Notes: a model not told the origin generated them from the letters alone. Shown: positions 1-9,008, counted from the stretch's first letter. The stretch: 64,000 bases of DNA from an uncultured Flavobacteriales bacterium (GCA_905479915.1 CAJQOH010000023.1:62001-126000), one strand, 5' to 3'. Made by a program: numbers and translations.

Positions 1-4
1 TTAG

Positions 5-2101
5 ATGAGATTATTGAAAAAATACATATTACTACCTTTAGTAGCGCTATTTTTGTTTGTAGCAAATGCAAATGCGCAAATGGAATTCCCTGAAGATAAG
101 GTGAGTTGGAAGTTTAGTATAGAGCAAGATGGTTGTAATGCTACCATAGTTGCAGACATTACTTGTGTTGAGCATTGGCATATTTATGCAGCCAATTTAC
201 CACCAGAAGCGTTTTCATTGCCAACTGAAATTGAACCAGATAAGTCAGGTAATTATACTGTTGTTGGGAAAGTAATAGAACCTAAACCAGAATTTTATCA
301 TGATGAAGCAGCTGATGAAGATATATATCAGCATTCCAAGAGTTTTACATTAAAGCGTAAGATTAAAATTTCTAGTAAAAAGGATTTTACATTAAAAGGA
401 AGGTTTTCATTTCAGACTTGTGATGAGACACATTGCTTGCCTCCTTTTGATACAGACTTTGAATTAAAAGTTAAGGGTTGTGGAGAAGAAGTGGTAGTTG
501 AGGAGTCTTCAGAAGAAGTGTCGGGCGAAGAAGTTACTGCGGAAAGTTCAGAGGAAGAGCTTGTTGAAGAGGAAGAGGTTGATGCTTCTGCAAATGAAGT
601 TGATGATATTAAAGATTCAGAAGAACCTTCATCTGACAATGATAAAAGTTCGCAATCATTATGGGCAATATTTTTAGAAGGTATACTTGGTGGAGCTTTA
701 GCTCTTTTTATGCCATGTATTTATCCAATGCTACCATTAACTGTTAGTTTTTTCATGAAACAAAGTAAGTCTAAGTCTGAAGGGATTAGGAAAGCTTTAA
801 TTTATGGGGTATCTATAATAGCAATTTATGTGTCTTTAGGTATGCTCGTTACGATACTTTTTGGATCGGATGCTTTAAATTCTATGGCTACCAATCCATG
901 GTTTAACCTTTCGTTTTTTGTATTGTTTGTTGTATTTGCAATGTCATTTTTTGGTGCGTTTGAAATTACATTACCTAATTCTTGGGCTAATAAAATGGAT
1001 GGAGCGAGTAATAAGGGAGGATTGATGGGGATCTTTTTTATGGCAGCCACTTTGGCAATTGTTTCGTTTTCATGTACGGGGCCTATTGTAGGAGATCTAT
1101 TGGTGAGAGCAGCAAATGATGGGGAGTATTTTGGTCCAGCAATAGGGATGTTAGGCTTTTCTACTTCGTTGGCTGTTCCTTTTGCTTTATTTGCAATATT
1201 TCCTAGTTGGTTAAACTCAATGCCGAAATCTGGAGGTTGGTTGAATACTTTAAAGGTAACTTTAGGTTTTTTAGAGTTAGCACTAGCTCTGAAGTTTTTA
1301 TCTAATGCCGATTTAGTTATTCAAGGAGGTTATTTGAAAAGAGAAATGTTTTTAGCGATATGGATAGGTATATTCTTTTTGATGAGTATGTATTTGCTAG
1401 GAATATTTAGAATGAATACTGATTCTCCAAATAATGGGCTTTCGGTTACTAGACTGAGTTTTGCTGTAATATCAATAATTTTCACTATTTATTTAATACC
1501 AGGTCTTTGGGGGGCTCCATTAAAACTCGTTAGTGGATTTCCACCACCATCTTCATATAGTGAGGCACCATTAGGCTTTGGTGGCTCAGGAGCAAGTGGA
1601 TCTTCTTCAGATAACCATGGCCCTGAAGGAACGCATTTGGCTGCACAAGGAATATACTTATTTCATGATTTGGATGAAGGAATGGCTTATGCTAAAGAGG
1701 TTGGTAAACCTGTAATGTTAGACTTTACAGGATGGGCTTGTGTTAATTGCCGAGCGATGGAAGAAAATGTTTGGGGAGAGCCTGGTGTGATTGAAATTAT
1801 GAAGGAAGATATTGTTATTATTTCTCTTTATGTAGATGAAAAAATAGAGTTGCCAAAATCCGAACAAAAAGAAGTTGAAGTTGCTCCAGGAAAAATTAGA
1901 ATGTTAAAAACGGTTGGGAATAAGTGGAGTTACCTACAAGCTACCAAGTATAAAACGAATTCTCAACCTTATTATAGAATGTTAGGTCCAAATGGAGAAG
2001 ATTTAGCCAATGGCTCTGCTGATTATCAGAACCATGGTAATAAAGATGATTTTAAGGCTTGGCTGGAAGAGGGCTTAAAACTTTATAACGAAGCAAAATA
2101 A
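5..2101 (+). CDS. dsbD: Thiol:disulfide interchange protein DsbD (protein-disulfide reductase)
   Basis: Inner-membrane protein that carries electrons from cytoplasmic thioredoxin to periplasmic thiol proteins. A signal peptide ends near residue 25 (ANAQ). An N-terminal DsbD-alpha domain follows, with the paired cysteines of CDETHC near residues 139-144. Residues about 160-215 are an unusually acidic Glu/Ser linker. The multi-helix membrane domain has its two redox cysteines visible, C238 (MPCIYP) and C357 (SFSCTG). The C-terminal thioredoxin domain carries CVNC at C579/C582. All three redox pairs are present and the 698-residue length suits the family. The ATG at position 5 starts the signal peptide directly. 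A terminator follows the stop. It is a plausible electron source for the TlpA and Omp28 proteins at 46-51 kb (inference). Confidence 0.95.
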   Translation: MRLLKKYILLPLVALFLFVANANAQMEFPEDKVSWKFSIEQDGCNATIVADITCVEHWHIYAANLPPEAFSLPTEIEPDKSGNYTVVGKVIEPKPEFYHDEAADEDIYQHSKSFTLKRKIKISSKKDFTLKGRFSFQTCDETHCLPPFDTDFELKVKGCGEEVVVEESSEEVSGEEVTAESSEEELVEEEEVDASANEVDDIKDSEEPSSDNDKSSQSLWAIFLEGILGGALALFMPCIYPMLPLTVSFFMKQSKSKSEGIRKALIYGVSIIAIYVSLGMLVTILFGSDALNSMATNPWFNLSFFVLFVVFAMSFFGAFEITLPNSWANKMDGASNKGGLMGIFFMAATLAIVSFSCTGPIVGDLLVRAANDGEYFGPAIGMLGFSTSLAVPFALFAIFPSWLNSMPKSGGWLNTLKVTLGFLELALALKFLSNADLVIQGGYLKREMFLAIWIGIFFLMSMYLLGIFRMNTDSPNNGLSVTRLSFAVISIIFTIYLIPGLWGAPLKLVSGFPPPSSYSEAPLGFGGSGASGSSSDNHGPEGTHLAAQGIYLFHDLDEGMAYAKEVGKPVMLDFTGWACVNCRAMEENVWGEPGVIEIMKEDIVIISLYVDEKIELPKSEQKEVEVAPGKIRMLKTVGNKWSYLQATKYKTNSQPYYRMLGPNGEDLANGSADYQNHGNKDDFKAWLEEGLKLYNEAK

Positions 2102-2120
2102 ATGATTTACAAATTGTTTA

Positions 2121-2153
2121 AAAAGGGTTGTCTTAATTGATAGCCCTTTTTTT
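2121..2153. terminator. Intrinsic terminator after dsbD, probably bidirectional
   Basis: AAAAGGGTT at 2121-2129 pairs with AGCCCTTTT at 2142-2150 (one G-U pair), and a T run continues to 2153 on the plus strand. A-rich sequence on the left gives T residues on the minus strand, so it could also end transcription of other minus-strand transcripts. Confidence 0.75.
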
Positions 2154-2154
2154 A

Positions 2155-2340
2155 TTAGTTTACAATTTTGCTAAGAATAACATAGCCAACCATCATTGCA
2201 ACTACAGCTATTAATACCCAATAAGTGCCCTTAAATAAGTCTTTATTCCTTTTGCCATCTTTATAAAACTGGTAGCCAATTCCTATGGCAAACACAACAA
2301 TAAAGATAAGTGCAAATATTTTTTGTCCGGGAGTAAACAT
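2155..2340 (-). CDS. Small membrane protein of unknown function
   Basis: A 61-residue protein with two predicted membrane helices: residues about 7-24 (FALIFIVVFAIGIGYQF) and about 41-58 (YWVLIAVVAMMVGYVIL). They are joined by a short basic loop containing GKRNKD. The ATG begins MFTPGQK. It lies 2 bases downstream of the Smr-domain gene on the same strand and is probably co-transcribed with it. I recognise no family beyond short hypothetical proteins common in Bacteroidota. No function is assigned. Confidence 0.7.
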   Translation of the reverse strand: MFTPGQKIFALIFIVVFAIGIGYQFYKDGKRNKDLFKGTYWVLIAVVAMMVGYVILSKIVN

Positions 2341-2342
2341 AG

Positions 2343-2597
2343 TTAGAACTTAAAGTGAACAAAGATACGTCCAAAATTTTTACTGTCTTTATCTATTCGG
2401 TGGTATTTGTTTTTGATGTGAGGTTGTTGTAAAAAGCGAATTACCTTCTTTTTAAGTTGTCCAGAACCTTTCCCTGGAATTATTTCAACAAGCTTAATTT
2501 TCTTATCAATAGCTTCTTCAATAATAGCATTTAATGATTGATCAATTAAGTGTGATTTGTTGTATATGTCGTGAAGGTCGAGCTTTATTTTGCCCAT
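2343..2597 (-). CDS. Stand-alone Smr domain protein
   Basis: Small protein consisting almost entirely of one Smr domain, as found at the C-terminus of MutS2. LDLH is at residues 6-9 and the GKGSG loop at 42-46. It ends in a basic strand (GRIFVHFKF) typical of the domain. Smr domains are nucleic-acid binding or nicking modules; recent work links several to RNA cleavage at stalled ribosomes. The 84-residue length is that of the domain alone. Substrate and role here are unknown. The small membrane protein gene follows after 2 bases. Confidence 0.85.
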   Translation of the reverse strand: MGKIKLDLHDIYNKSHLIDQSLNAIIEEAIDKKIKLVEIIPGKGSGQLKKKVIRFLQQPHIKNKYHRIDKDSKNFGRIFVHFKF

Positions 2598-2610
2598 GTA
2601 AGAAATGCAA

Positions 2611-3036
2611 TTATCCAGCAGAAGATTCAGTAACCTTCCATTCTCTGTCTTGTTTTTTCATGCTCACGTTAATTGCGATTTTATCAGATTTTCTAAACAT
2701 CGCTTTAATCGTAACTTGATTTTCTGTAAACTCCATAACTTCAAAAACAAAAAAGCTATCTAAGTTTTTTTTAGAGATAGATTTAAACGTTTCTAACTGT
2801 TCAGGGGTCATTATTTTAACCCTTTTATTGAATTTAAAAACGATTAAATTGTTGGGTATTTTATCATCATTTAATATGATTAATGGAGTTTCTCCTGCTT
2901 TTTCAGCATCATTAAAATGTTGCTTTAAGGCATGTAGATCAATGGTTTTCTGAATAACTGTATTGATATCTCTAGAGCTTTGGGCAAAGAAAAGTGTCGG
3001 AATAAAAATGGCAAGTAAAAGGCTAATTTTTTTCAT
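2611..3036 (-). CDS. Secreted protein of unknown function
   Basis: A signal peptide (MKKISLLLAIFIPTLFFAQ) is followed by about 120 residues rich in charged residues and predicted beta strands. I do not recognise a family. The open frame extends upstream to 3093, but a TATATTTG -7 box lies on this strand at 3061-3068, so the extension would start upstream of the promoter. The ATG at 3036 opens a clean signal peptide about 20 bases after the expected transcription start. It ends 13 bases before the Smr gene on the same strand and may form an operon with it. Confidence 0.75.
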   Translation of the reverse strand: MKKISLLLAIFIPTLFFAQSSRDINTVIQKTIDLHALKQHFNDAEKAGETPLIILNDDKIPNNLIVFKFNKRVKIMTPEQLETFKSISKKNLDSFFVFEVMEFTENQVTIKAMFRKSDKIAINVSMKKQDREWKVTESSAG

Positions 3037-3060
3037 GATACAGTTAGTTTTAACAGTGTT

Positions 3061-3068
3061 CAAATATA
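3061..3068 (-). promoter_or_regulatory. -7 box TATATTTG for the gene starting at 3036
   Basis: On the minus strand this reads TATATTTG and matches the Bacteroidota -7 consensus TAnnTTTG. No convincing -33 TTG is seen at 19 bases. It helps set the start of the downstream gene at 3036. Confidence 0.5.
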
Positions 3069-3209
3069 CGTAAAAAATCAAATTTTGTTTCATAGCGATT
3101 TTTTCTATTCATAATTATTTAGACTAATGAGTGTTTTTCGTGGATGCTTTATTGTATATGTCTGATTAAATAGGAATTCGGTATATTTACATATCTAAAA
3201 TTTAAAAGA

Positions 3210-4070
3210 ATGAAAAATTTAAAACTTACTGGGTTAGTATTATTTTCAATTGTATTGACAACATATAGTTGTAGAAAAGATAAATCTGAAGTTGTTGAGG
3301 TTGATAACTCTACAATTTCTTCTACTGATAATAGCTCTGCAGAAAATCTTTTTTCTGATATGAAAAAAGTAGTTGAGGAAGCAGCTGATGATGAAGGTCA
3401 ATCAGGTAAAAAAGCAGGGTATTCTTTTGGTGCATGTGCTACGGTTTCAACTGTTCCAGCATGGACAAATTCTACATTTCCAAAAGTAATGGAAATTGAC
3501 TTTGGGGCAAACAATTGTGCTGGATCGAATGGTGTAAATAGAAGAGGTAAATTAGTGGTTACATTAACAGATCATTTTAGAGATTCTGGTAGTGTTTTAA
3601 CGGTTCAGCCTCAAAATTACTTTGTTAACGATATTAAAGTTGAAGGAACAAAAACAATTACCAACAATGGTTACAATGCGAGTAGTAATTTATCCTACAA
3701 TGTTAACGTTTCTAATGCTGTAATTACTTTTACAGACAATACTACAATTACTTGGAATTCTGTGAGAACAACAGAGTGGATTGCGGGAGATGGTACGACA
3801 CTTTTTACACATGGATTAGCTGGGATTTGTGACGATGTTTATTCAGTTACTGGTTCAGGAAGTGGTGTGAATAGAAATGGATTGAATTATTCAGTAGTGA
3901 TTACTTCGCCAATAATAAAACAAGTTTGTTGTAGATGGTTGGTGAGTGGTTCTTTAGATGTTCTTCCACAAGGTTTTGCTACAAGATCTGTTGATTATGG
4001 TGGAGGAAATTGTGATAATAAAGCAACAGTTACAATTAACGGAAATGTGTACAACATTTCAATGTGGTAG
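3210..4070 (+). CDS. Lipoprotein of unknown function
   Basis: A type II signal peptide has its lipobox ending in TYSC, lipidated Cys at residue 21. A Ser/Asp/Glu-rich spacer is followed by a beta-rich domain with many Thr, Asn and aromatic residues. Conserved-looking features near the C-terminus are the CCRW pair (about 239-242), a VDYGGGNCDNKA segment, and the terminal NISMW. I recall this C-terminal signature from uncharacterised Bacteroidota lipoproteins but know no function. The single gene is flanked by minus-strand genes. Likely outer-membrane anchored, facing either side. Confidence 0.8.
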   Translation: MKNLKLTGLVLFSIVLTTYSCRKDKSEVVEVDNSTISSTDNSSAENLFSDMKKVVEEAADDEGQSGKKAGYSFGACATVSTVPAWTNSTFPKVMEIDFGANNCAGSNGVNRRGKLVVTLTDHFRDSGSVLTVQPQNYFVNDIKVEGTKTITNNGYNASSNLSYNVNVSNAVITFTDNTTITWNSVRTTEWIAGDGTTLFTHGLAGICDDVYSVTGSGSGVNRNGLNYSVVITSPIIKQVCCRWLVSGSLDVLPQGFATRSVDYGGGNCDNKATVTINGNVYNISMW

Positions 4071-4075
4071 TTTTC

Positions 4076-4651
4076 TTATATTTCTGAATCTGCAAATTTG
4101 ATGATTTCAGGAAAAAAGAGTTCAAAATCTTGATTTAAATCAGTTTCCTTCTCTTGTAAGATAATAGATGCTTGATGCATATTGTTAGGGTAGTTACTTC
4201 TTTTAGATAAACCAGTTAATGCCCTGTTTATTCCTTCAATTTTACGATAGTTATAAAGCCAATTACTTTTAGCCATAAAAGGCAGTCTAGCTTTGCTCGT
4301 TAAGGGAAGGTGATTGATATTTTTAAAAAGAGTTTTATAAATGTCTGTTGTAAAATCTAGTAGATTAACTTCTGAATACTTTTTCCAGTTTTTAGCTAAG
4401 AAGTAGTCATAAAACACATCCATTACAACAGGAGTGTATTTTTTTTGATGATCCCGAATGATGTCTTTACTATGCGTAACTATTGGATGAGAATCAGTAA
4501 ACTCATCAATTTTTCTATGAAGAAGTATTCCTTTTTGGATGTCTTCAGGATAGTTTAAAAATGCTTTTCCTTTCACATCATCAGCAATGTAATTGCCTAT
4601 AATTAAGTTTTTGTCATTGTTGGATAAGTAAAAATGTGCTAAATAGTTCAT
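4076..4651 (-). CDS. acpH: Acyl carrier protein phosphodiesterase
   Basis: Matches the ACP phosphodiesterase (DUF479) family, which removes 4-prime-phosphopantetheine from holo-ACP. Visible family motifs are the N-terminal MNYLAHFYLS, then GNYIADDVKGK (residues 19-29), and HRKID-FTDSH around residues 45-55. The last contains H45, R46, D49 and D53, expected metal and catalytic residues of this HD-like fold. The 191-residue length is normal. It converges with the lipoprotein gene 5 bases away, with no clear terminator between them. Its start faces the M61 peptidase gene across a short divergent region. Confidence 0.88.
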   Translation of the reverse strand: MNYLAHFYLSNNDKNLIIGNYIADDVKGKAFLNYPEDIQKGILLHRKIDEFTDSHPIVTHSKDIIRDHQKKYTPVVMDVFYDYFLAKNWKKYSEVNLLDFTTDIYKTLFKNINHLPLTSKARLPFMAKSNWLYNYRKIEGINRALTGLSKRSNYPNNMHQASIILQEKETDLNQDFELFFPEIIKFADSEI

Positions 4652-4696
4652 AAAAAACCTTTAATGGATTAAATATACCATTGATGTAAAAAAGAG

Positions 4697-4726
4697 TTAA
4701 AGATAGTTTAAACATAAATATATTTG
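4697..4726 (+). promoter_or_regulatory. Promoter of the M61 peptidase gene
   Basis: TTA at 4697-4699, 19 bases, then TATATTTG at 4719-4726; the -7 match is exact and the -33 is one base off TTG. The transcription start is expected near 4731. That excludes the GTG at 4728 as a start codon and favours the ATG at 4749. Confidence 0.6.
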
Positions 4727-4748
4727 TGTGATTGCAAAAAAAGAAATT

Positions 4749-6587
4749 ATGATGAAGAATGTTTTATGTGGGTTGTTAGTTGTATTAGGATTAACTGCTA
4801 ATGCTCAAAATGAGAAGTATCAATTTTATTTAGATCTAAATAAAATTAATAGTGATTTAATTCAAGTTACACTTACTACCCCAGTAATTAGTGAAGATAA
4901 AATAATTTATAATCTGCCTAAGATTGTTCCAGGAACATATAAAATTTATGATTTTGGTCAGTATGCTATGGATTTTGAAGCGTTTGATAAGGATGGAAGA
5001 GCTTTGAGTGTGAATCAATTGGATAAGAATAGGTGGGAAATTGATAATGCAAAAGCATTGGCCAAAATTAGTTATTGGGTTGAAGATACATGGGATGCTG
5101 ATGTTGATGAGCTAGTATTTGAACCTGGAGGGACAAATATTGAGGATGGAGAAAATGTGGTATTGAATAACCATGGGTTCTTTGGTTATTTTGATGGGAT
5201 GAAACATGTTAAGTATGAAGTGAATGTTACACGACCAGATGATTTTTATGGATCTACAGGCTTAACAACAATTAAAACGAATGGTAATGTAGATCAATTT
5301 ACAACGGAGAACTATATGGATTTGGTTGATGCACCAATTATGTATAATGTGCCAGATACGGTTACATTTAAAGTAGGAAATGCGGATATTTTGATTTCGG
5401 TTTACTCTAAGAATAAGTCAGCAACAGCTGAAGAGTTAGCGAAAGACATTAAAGGAATTCTAGAATTACAAAAAGATTATTTAGGAGGAACTTTACCGGT
5501 AGATAAATATGCTTTTATTATTTATTTGTATGCAGGGGCAAGTGGCTCAGGAGGAAGTGGAGCCTTGGAGCATTCATATTCTTCATTTTATTATTTACCT
5601 GAAATGTCTGCAGAGCAATTGTCAGGATTTGTTGTTAGTGTTGCTGCACATGAATTTTTTCATATTGTAACACCATTAAATATTCACTCTGAAGAAATTG
5701 GAGACTTTGATTTTATCAATCCTAAAATGTCTAAGCATTTATGGATGTATGAAGGGGTTACTGAATATTTTGCAGGACATGTTCAAGTTTATGGGGGAAT
5801 GCAAACTCCTAAAGAATATTTAGGAGTGATAGAGGAAAAATTAGCTGGAGCTTCTCATTATAAAGATGAATTGGCCTTTACAGAATTGAGTTTAGAATGT
5901 TTAGATAAGCACGAAGATCAGTATGGTAATGTATACCAGAAAGGAGCGATAATAGGAATGTGTTTAGATATTTTATTGAGAGATCAATCTGAAGGAAAAG
6001 TTGGAATTAAAGATATGATGGCTTCCTTATCTAAAGAATATGGGAAGTATAAATCTTTTGAAGATGTAAAATTATTTGATAAAATTGCAGAACTATCGTC
6101 TCCAGAAATAAGAACTTTTTTTACAGAACATGTTGAAAAGGGAAATGAATTACCTTTAGCAGATCTATTGAATAGAGTTGGAATTACATTTAAGAAAGAT
6201 GTGAAAATTCAAGAGATTAGTTTGGGAGGAGTTGCATTAAGTTTTAACCCTGAAACACAGCGTTTATTTGTGGCTGATATGAGCAGTATTAATGAGTTTG
6301 GTAAGATGCTAGGGTATAAAACCAATGATGAATTCGTGTCTATAAATGGTGTGGATATTGATATGAATACTGTGCAAGAGCAGATGGATCAATTTAAAAA
6401 GAATACCAAAGTTGGAGATAAAGTTGAGGTGGTAGTTATGAGAAATCATAAGGGAAAATTGAAGACTAAAAAATTAAAAGGAAAAGCAATTACTATAGAA
6501 AAAACCAAAAAGTTTTTAATAGAGTTTAATGATGATGCTAGTCAAGATCAAATTCAATTAAGAAACGCTTGGTTGGGGCAAAAATAA
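4749..6587 (+). CDS. Secreted M61-family aminopeptidase with C-terminal PDZ domain
   Basis: A signal peptide (MMKNVLCGLL...ANAQ) is followed by the M61 beta-sandwich N-terminal domain. The thermolysin-like catalytic domain contains the zinc motif HEFFH at H301-H305 and the third ligand Glu in MYEGVTEYF (E335). The last ~110 residues form a PDZ-like domain (LGYKTNDEFVSINGVDID). All catalytic zinc ligands are present. M61 enzymes (glycyl aminopeptidase type) cleave N-terminal small residues in the periplasm or outside the cell. The frame opens at a GTG at 4728, which falls inside the promoter, so ATG 4749 or the adjacent 4752 is chosen. A LytS-type kinase gene follows after 25 bases. Confidence 0.92.
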   Translation: MMKNVLCGLLVVLGLTANAQNEKYQFYLDLNKINSDLIQVTLTTPVISEDKIIYNLPKIVPGTYKIYDFGQYAMDFEAFDKDGRALSVNQLDKNRWEIDNAKALAKISYWVEDTWDADVDELVFEPGGTNIEDGENVVLNNHGFFGYFDGMKHVKYEVNVTRPDDFYGSTGLTTIKTNGNVDQFTTENYMDLVDAPIMYNVPDTVTFKVGNADILISVYSKNKSATAEELAKDIKGILELQKDYLGGTLPVDKYAFIIYLYAGASGSGGSGALEHSYSSFYYLPEMSAEQLSGFVVSVAAHEFFHIVTPLNIHSEEIGDFDFINPKMSKHLWMYEGVTEYFAGHVQVYGGMQTPKEYLGVIEEKLAGASHYKDELAFTELSLECLDKHEDQYGNVYQKGAIIGMCLDILLRDQSEGKVGIKDMMASLSKEYGKYKSFEDVKLFDKIAELSSPEIRTFFTEHVEKGNELPLADLLNRVGITFKKDVKIQEISLGGVALSFNPETQRLFVADMSSINEFGKMLGYKTNDEFVSINGVDIDMNTVQEQMDQFKKNTKVGDKVEVVVMRNHKGKLKTKKLKGKAITIEKTKKFLIEFNDDASQDQIQLRNAWLGQK

Positions 6588-6612
6588 AATTTAGCTAATT
6601 AGGTATATAAAG

Positions 6613-7656
6613 ATGTTAAACAAAAAAAGACTATACTGGGTTTCTCAAGTAGGAGGATGGTTGTTGTATGCTTTTGTTGTTGGTGTTTTTAATGTGTTAA
6701 CAGGTAATAGCTTAAGTGTAGAGTTGTTTTTTAGTTTGTTGTCAATATTTTTAATTGGAATTTCTGTTGCACATGCTTTTCGATTGGTTATCGTGAAATT
6801 AAACTGGATGAGATTTAATATTCCTCGTTTAATTCCAAGATTACTATTAGGTACACTAATTATTGGAATTATAGTTTACTTTTTACAGGCATTCATTATT
6901 GAACGCCTTATTGTTCAAAGTGCTTATGAGTTCAATATAAAAGAAGCATTTCCATCGGTTATAAACTGGACCTTGCTTTATTTAATGTGGTCATTGCTTT
7001 ATTTTTTGTTTCATTTTGTAACAAATTATAAGAAGGAAGAGATTAAAAATTTAAGGTGGCAAGCCGCAAAAAACGAAATAGAACTAAACAAGTTAAAGTC
7101 TCAATTAAACCCTCACTTTATCTTTAACTCCATGAATAGTATTCGAGCATTAATTAATGAGGATCCAGTTTTAGCAAAAAAAGCGATTACACAATTGTCT
7201 AATGTGCTTAGGACCTCCTTGTTAATGGGCAAACAAAAGTTAATTCCTTTTGGAGATGAAATGAAATTGGTGAATGATTATTTAGGCTTAGAAAAGACTA
7301 GGTTTGAAGAGCGCTTAACAATTCAAAAGAAAATTGATAAGAGTACTGAAGTATTTTTGTTACCACCATTAATGATTCAAACTTTAGTTGAGAATGGAAT
7401 AAAACATGGAACATCAAAATTGCCAGAAGGAGGAGTGTTGGAAATAAACGCTAAGCTTGAAAATGAAAGTTTGAAAATTGTAATATACAATAGCGGTGTT
7501 TATGATAAAAATCAAGAATCAGAAACTGGTTTTGGATTGGTTAATACTGTACAGCGTTTAAAATTATTGTACGGTAATAGTGCAAAGTTTGAGATTCTTA
7601 ATGAGGACAATAAGGTTAAAACGGTTCTTACTATCCCTAAAGAAACAACCCTTTAA
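6613..7656 (+). CDS. LytS/YehU-type sensor histidine kinase
   Basis: Four predicted membrane helices in residues 1-140, then a histidine kinase domain of the His_kinase (LytS) family. The phospho-acceptor is H168 in QLNPHFIFNSMNSIR. The N-box is at LVENGIKHG (N261) and the G-box at GFGLVNTVQRL (about 304-314). There is no recognisable extracytoplasmic sensor domain, so the signal is probably sensed in the membrane. The cognate LytTR regulator starts 11 bases later, and the M61 peptidase gene is 25 bases upstream, suggesting a three-gene transcript. The ligand is unknown. Confidence 0.92.
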   Translation: MLNKKRLYWVSQVGGWLLYAFVVGVFNVLTGNSLSVELFFSLLSIFLIGISVAHAFRLVIVKLNWMRFNIPRLIPRLLLGTLIIGIIVYFLQAFIIERLIVQSAYEFNIKEAFPSVINWTLLYLMWSLLYFLFHFVTNYKKEEIKNLRWQAAKNEIELNKLKSQLNPHFIFNSMNSIRALINEDPVLAKKAITQLSNVLRTSLLMGKQKLIPFGDEMKLVNDYLGLEKTRFEERLTIQKKIDKSTEVFLLPPLMIQTLVENGIKHGTSKLPEGGVLEINAKLENESLKIVIYNSGVYDKNQESETGFGLVNTVQRLKLLYGNSAKFEILNEDNKVKTVLTIPKETTL

Positions 7657-7667
7657 ATTATACAGAT

Positions 7668-8378
7668 ATGAAAGCTATAATAGTTGATGATGAGCGATTG
7701 GCAAGAAATGAATTGAAAAGTTTGTTGACTGAATTTCCTGAAATTGAAATAATAGGAGAGTGTGATAGCGCAGAATCGGCAATAGAAGCTGTAGATAAGC
7801 TAAAGCCCAATGTGGTTTTTTTAGATATACATATGCCTGGAAAGGATGGTTTTGGAGTATTAGAAGAATTGGATTTTATGCCTCATGTAATTTTTGTTAC
7901 AGCCTATGATGAATATGCAATAAAAGCATTTGAAGTAAATGCCTTAGATTATTTACTGAAGCCAATAGAGCAGGATCGTTTAAAATCGGCAATTGAAAAG
8001 GTTAAAGCAGAAATGATTGAACCTGTAGCTCCTTCAGATAAAATAGGTATAAACAATCAAGTTTTTGTAAAGGATGGAGATAAGTGTTGGTTTGTGAATT
8101 TATCAGATGTGCCTATGTTTGAATCAGAAGGGAATTATGTAAGGGTATATTTTGATAACAATAAGCCTTTGATCTTAAAATCATTAAATAATTTGGGAAA
8201 CAAATTAGATGAGAATGTATTCTTTAGGGCTAACCGAAAGTTTATTATTAATTTAAATTGGATTGAAAGTATCGAAAGTTGGTTCAATGGAGGTTTGATG
8301 GTGAAGTTGAAAAATGGTGAACAAGTTGAAATATCTAGAAGACAAGCAAGTAAGCTTAAGGATATGAAGAGTTTGTAG
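7668..8378 (+). CDS. LytTR-family DNA-binding response regulator
   Basis: An N-terminal receiver domain is followed by a LytTR DNA-binding domain. The phospho-acceptor Asp is D53 in FLDIHMPG, the acidic pocket is DDE near residues 7-9, and the conserved Lys is in LLKPIEQ (about 103). The LytTR part spans about residues 125-232 and includes FESEGNYVRVYF, FFRANRKFIIN and the final EISRRQASKLK. Length (236) and order are standard. It pairs with the upstream kinase (11-base gap). Target genes cannot be read from this sequence. Confidence 0.95.
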   Translation: MKAIIVDDERLARNELKSLLTEFPEIEIIGECDSAESAIEAVDKLKPNVVFLDIHMPGKDGFGVLEELDFMPHVIFVTAYDEYAIKAFEVNALDYLLKPIEQDRLKSAIEKVKAEMIEPVAPSDKIGINNQVFVKDGDKCWFVNLSDVPMFESEGNYVRVYFDNNKPLILKSLNNLGNKLDENVFFRANRKFIINLNWIESIESWFNGGLMVKLKNGEQVEISRRQASKLKDMKSL

Positions 8379-8411
8379 GTTTTAGGTGGTTGATCTATTA
8401 TTAAATGGATT

Positions 8412-8425
8412 TAATCTTAAGATTA
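8412..8425. promoter_or_regulatory. Perfect 14-bp palindrome upstream of the SiaC-like gene
   Basis: TAATCTTAAGATTA is a perfect inverted repeat in the 118-base gap between the LytTR regulator and the DUF1987 gene. It has the size of a dimeric regulator site. No regulator is known to me for it. Confidence 0.3.
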
Positions 8426-8496
8426 TGCTATTACGTATAATTTTTAACTGATTTGTCGTTTATTTTTCAGATATTGGTATTCAATAGCGTAAGAAT

Positions 8497-8892
8497 ATGG
8501 AAAAAATTATAATTAAAGAGACAGAAGTATCTCCTGAGGTTGTCTTTGATATGGAGAATAATAACTTCTTAATCAAAGGGAAATCTGTAGTTACGGAGGT
8601 AGATGCTTTTTATGCACCTTTAATGGAATGGTTAGAAAATGCTCAAGAAAAGTTTACCAACAGAGTTGATTTTGTTTTTGATTTAGAGTATTTCAATATT
8701 TTTTCCTCAAAAAGAATTTTATTTATGCTATACAAGCTTAGCGATTTAAAGAAGAATGGGGTAGATGTTAATATTATTTGGCACTTCTCTATGGAAGATG
8801 ACGATATGAAAGAAGTTGGAGAGGATTTCGCTTGTATGGTTAACTTACCTTTTGAATTTATTAGTAATACTACTCACACGGAGTTTGCTTAA
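8497..8892 (+). CDS. SiaC-family regulatory phosphoprotein (DUF1987)
   Basis: Single-domain protein of 131 residues matching DUF1987. In Pseudomonas the homologue SiaC is phosphorylated on a Thr/Ser by kinase SiaB, dephosphorylated by phosphatase SiaA, and in its unphosphorylated form stimulates a diguanylate cyclase. Here the matching loop is LEYFNIFSSKRILFML, with S70 and S71 as candidate phosphorylation sites. No SiaA or SiaB homologue lies beside it, so partners must be elsewhere. It lies in its own transcription context, 118 bases after the LytTR gene. Confidence 0.85.
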   Translation: MEKIIIKETEVSPEVVFDMENNNFLIKGKSVVTEVDAFYAPLMEWLENAQEKFTNRVDFVFDLEYFNIFSSKRILFMLYKLSDLKKNGVDVNIIWHFSMEDDDMKEVGEDFACMVNLPFEFISNTTHTEFA

Positions 8893-9008
8893 TTGGAATT
8901 CCTTCCATTTTTTAGCTTAAATCTTATATTTTTAGACCTCACTTTAATTTTATTGCTCACATTTGCGGTAACAAACTGTAATGGAGAATTCTAATCAATA
9001 AATCACAA

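Noticed and set aside
412-639. Minus-strand Ser-rich open frame inside dsbD
   Set aside because: It is the complement of the acidic Glu/Ser linker codons of DsbD; the Ser-rich protein is an artefact of that composition.
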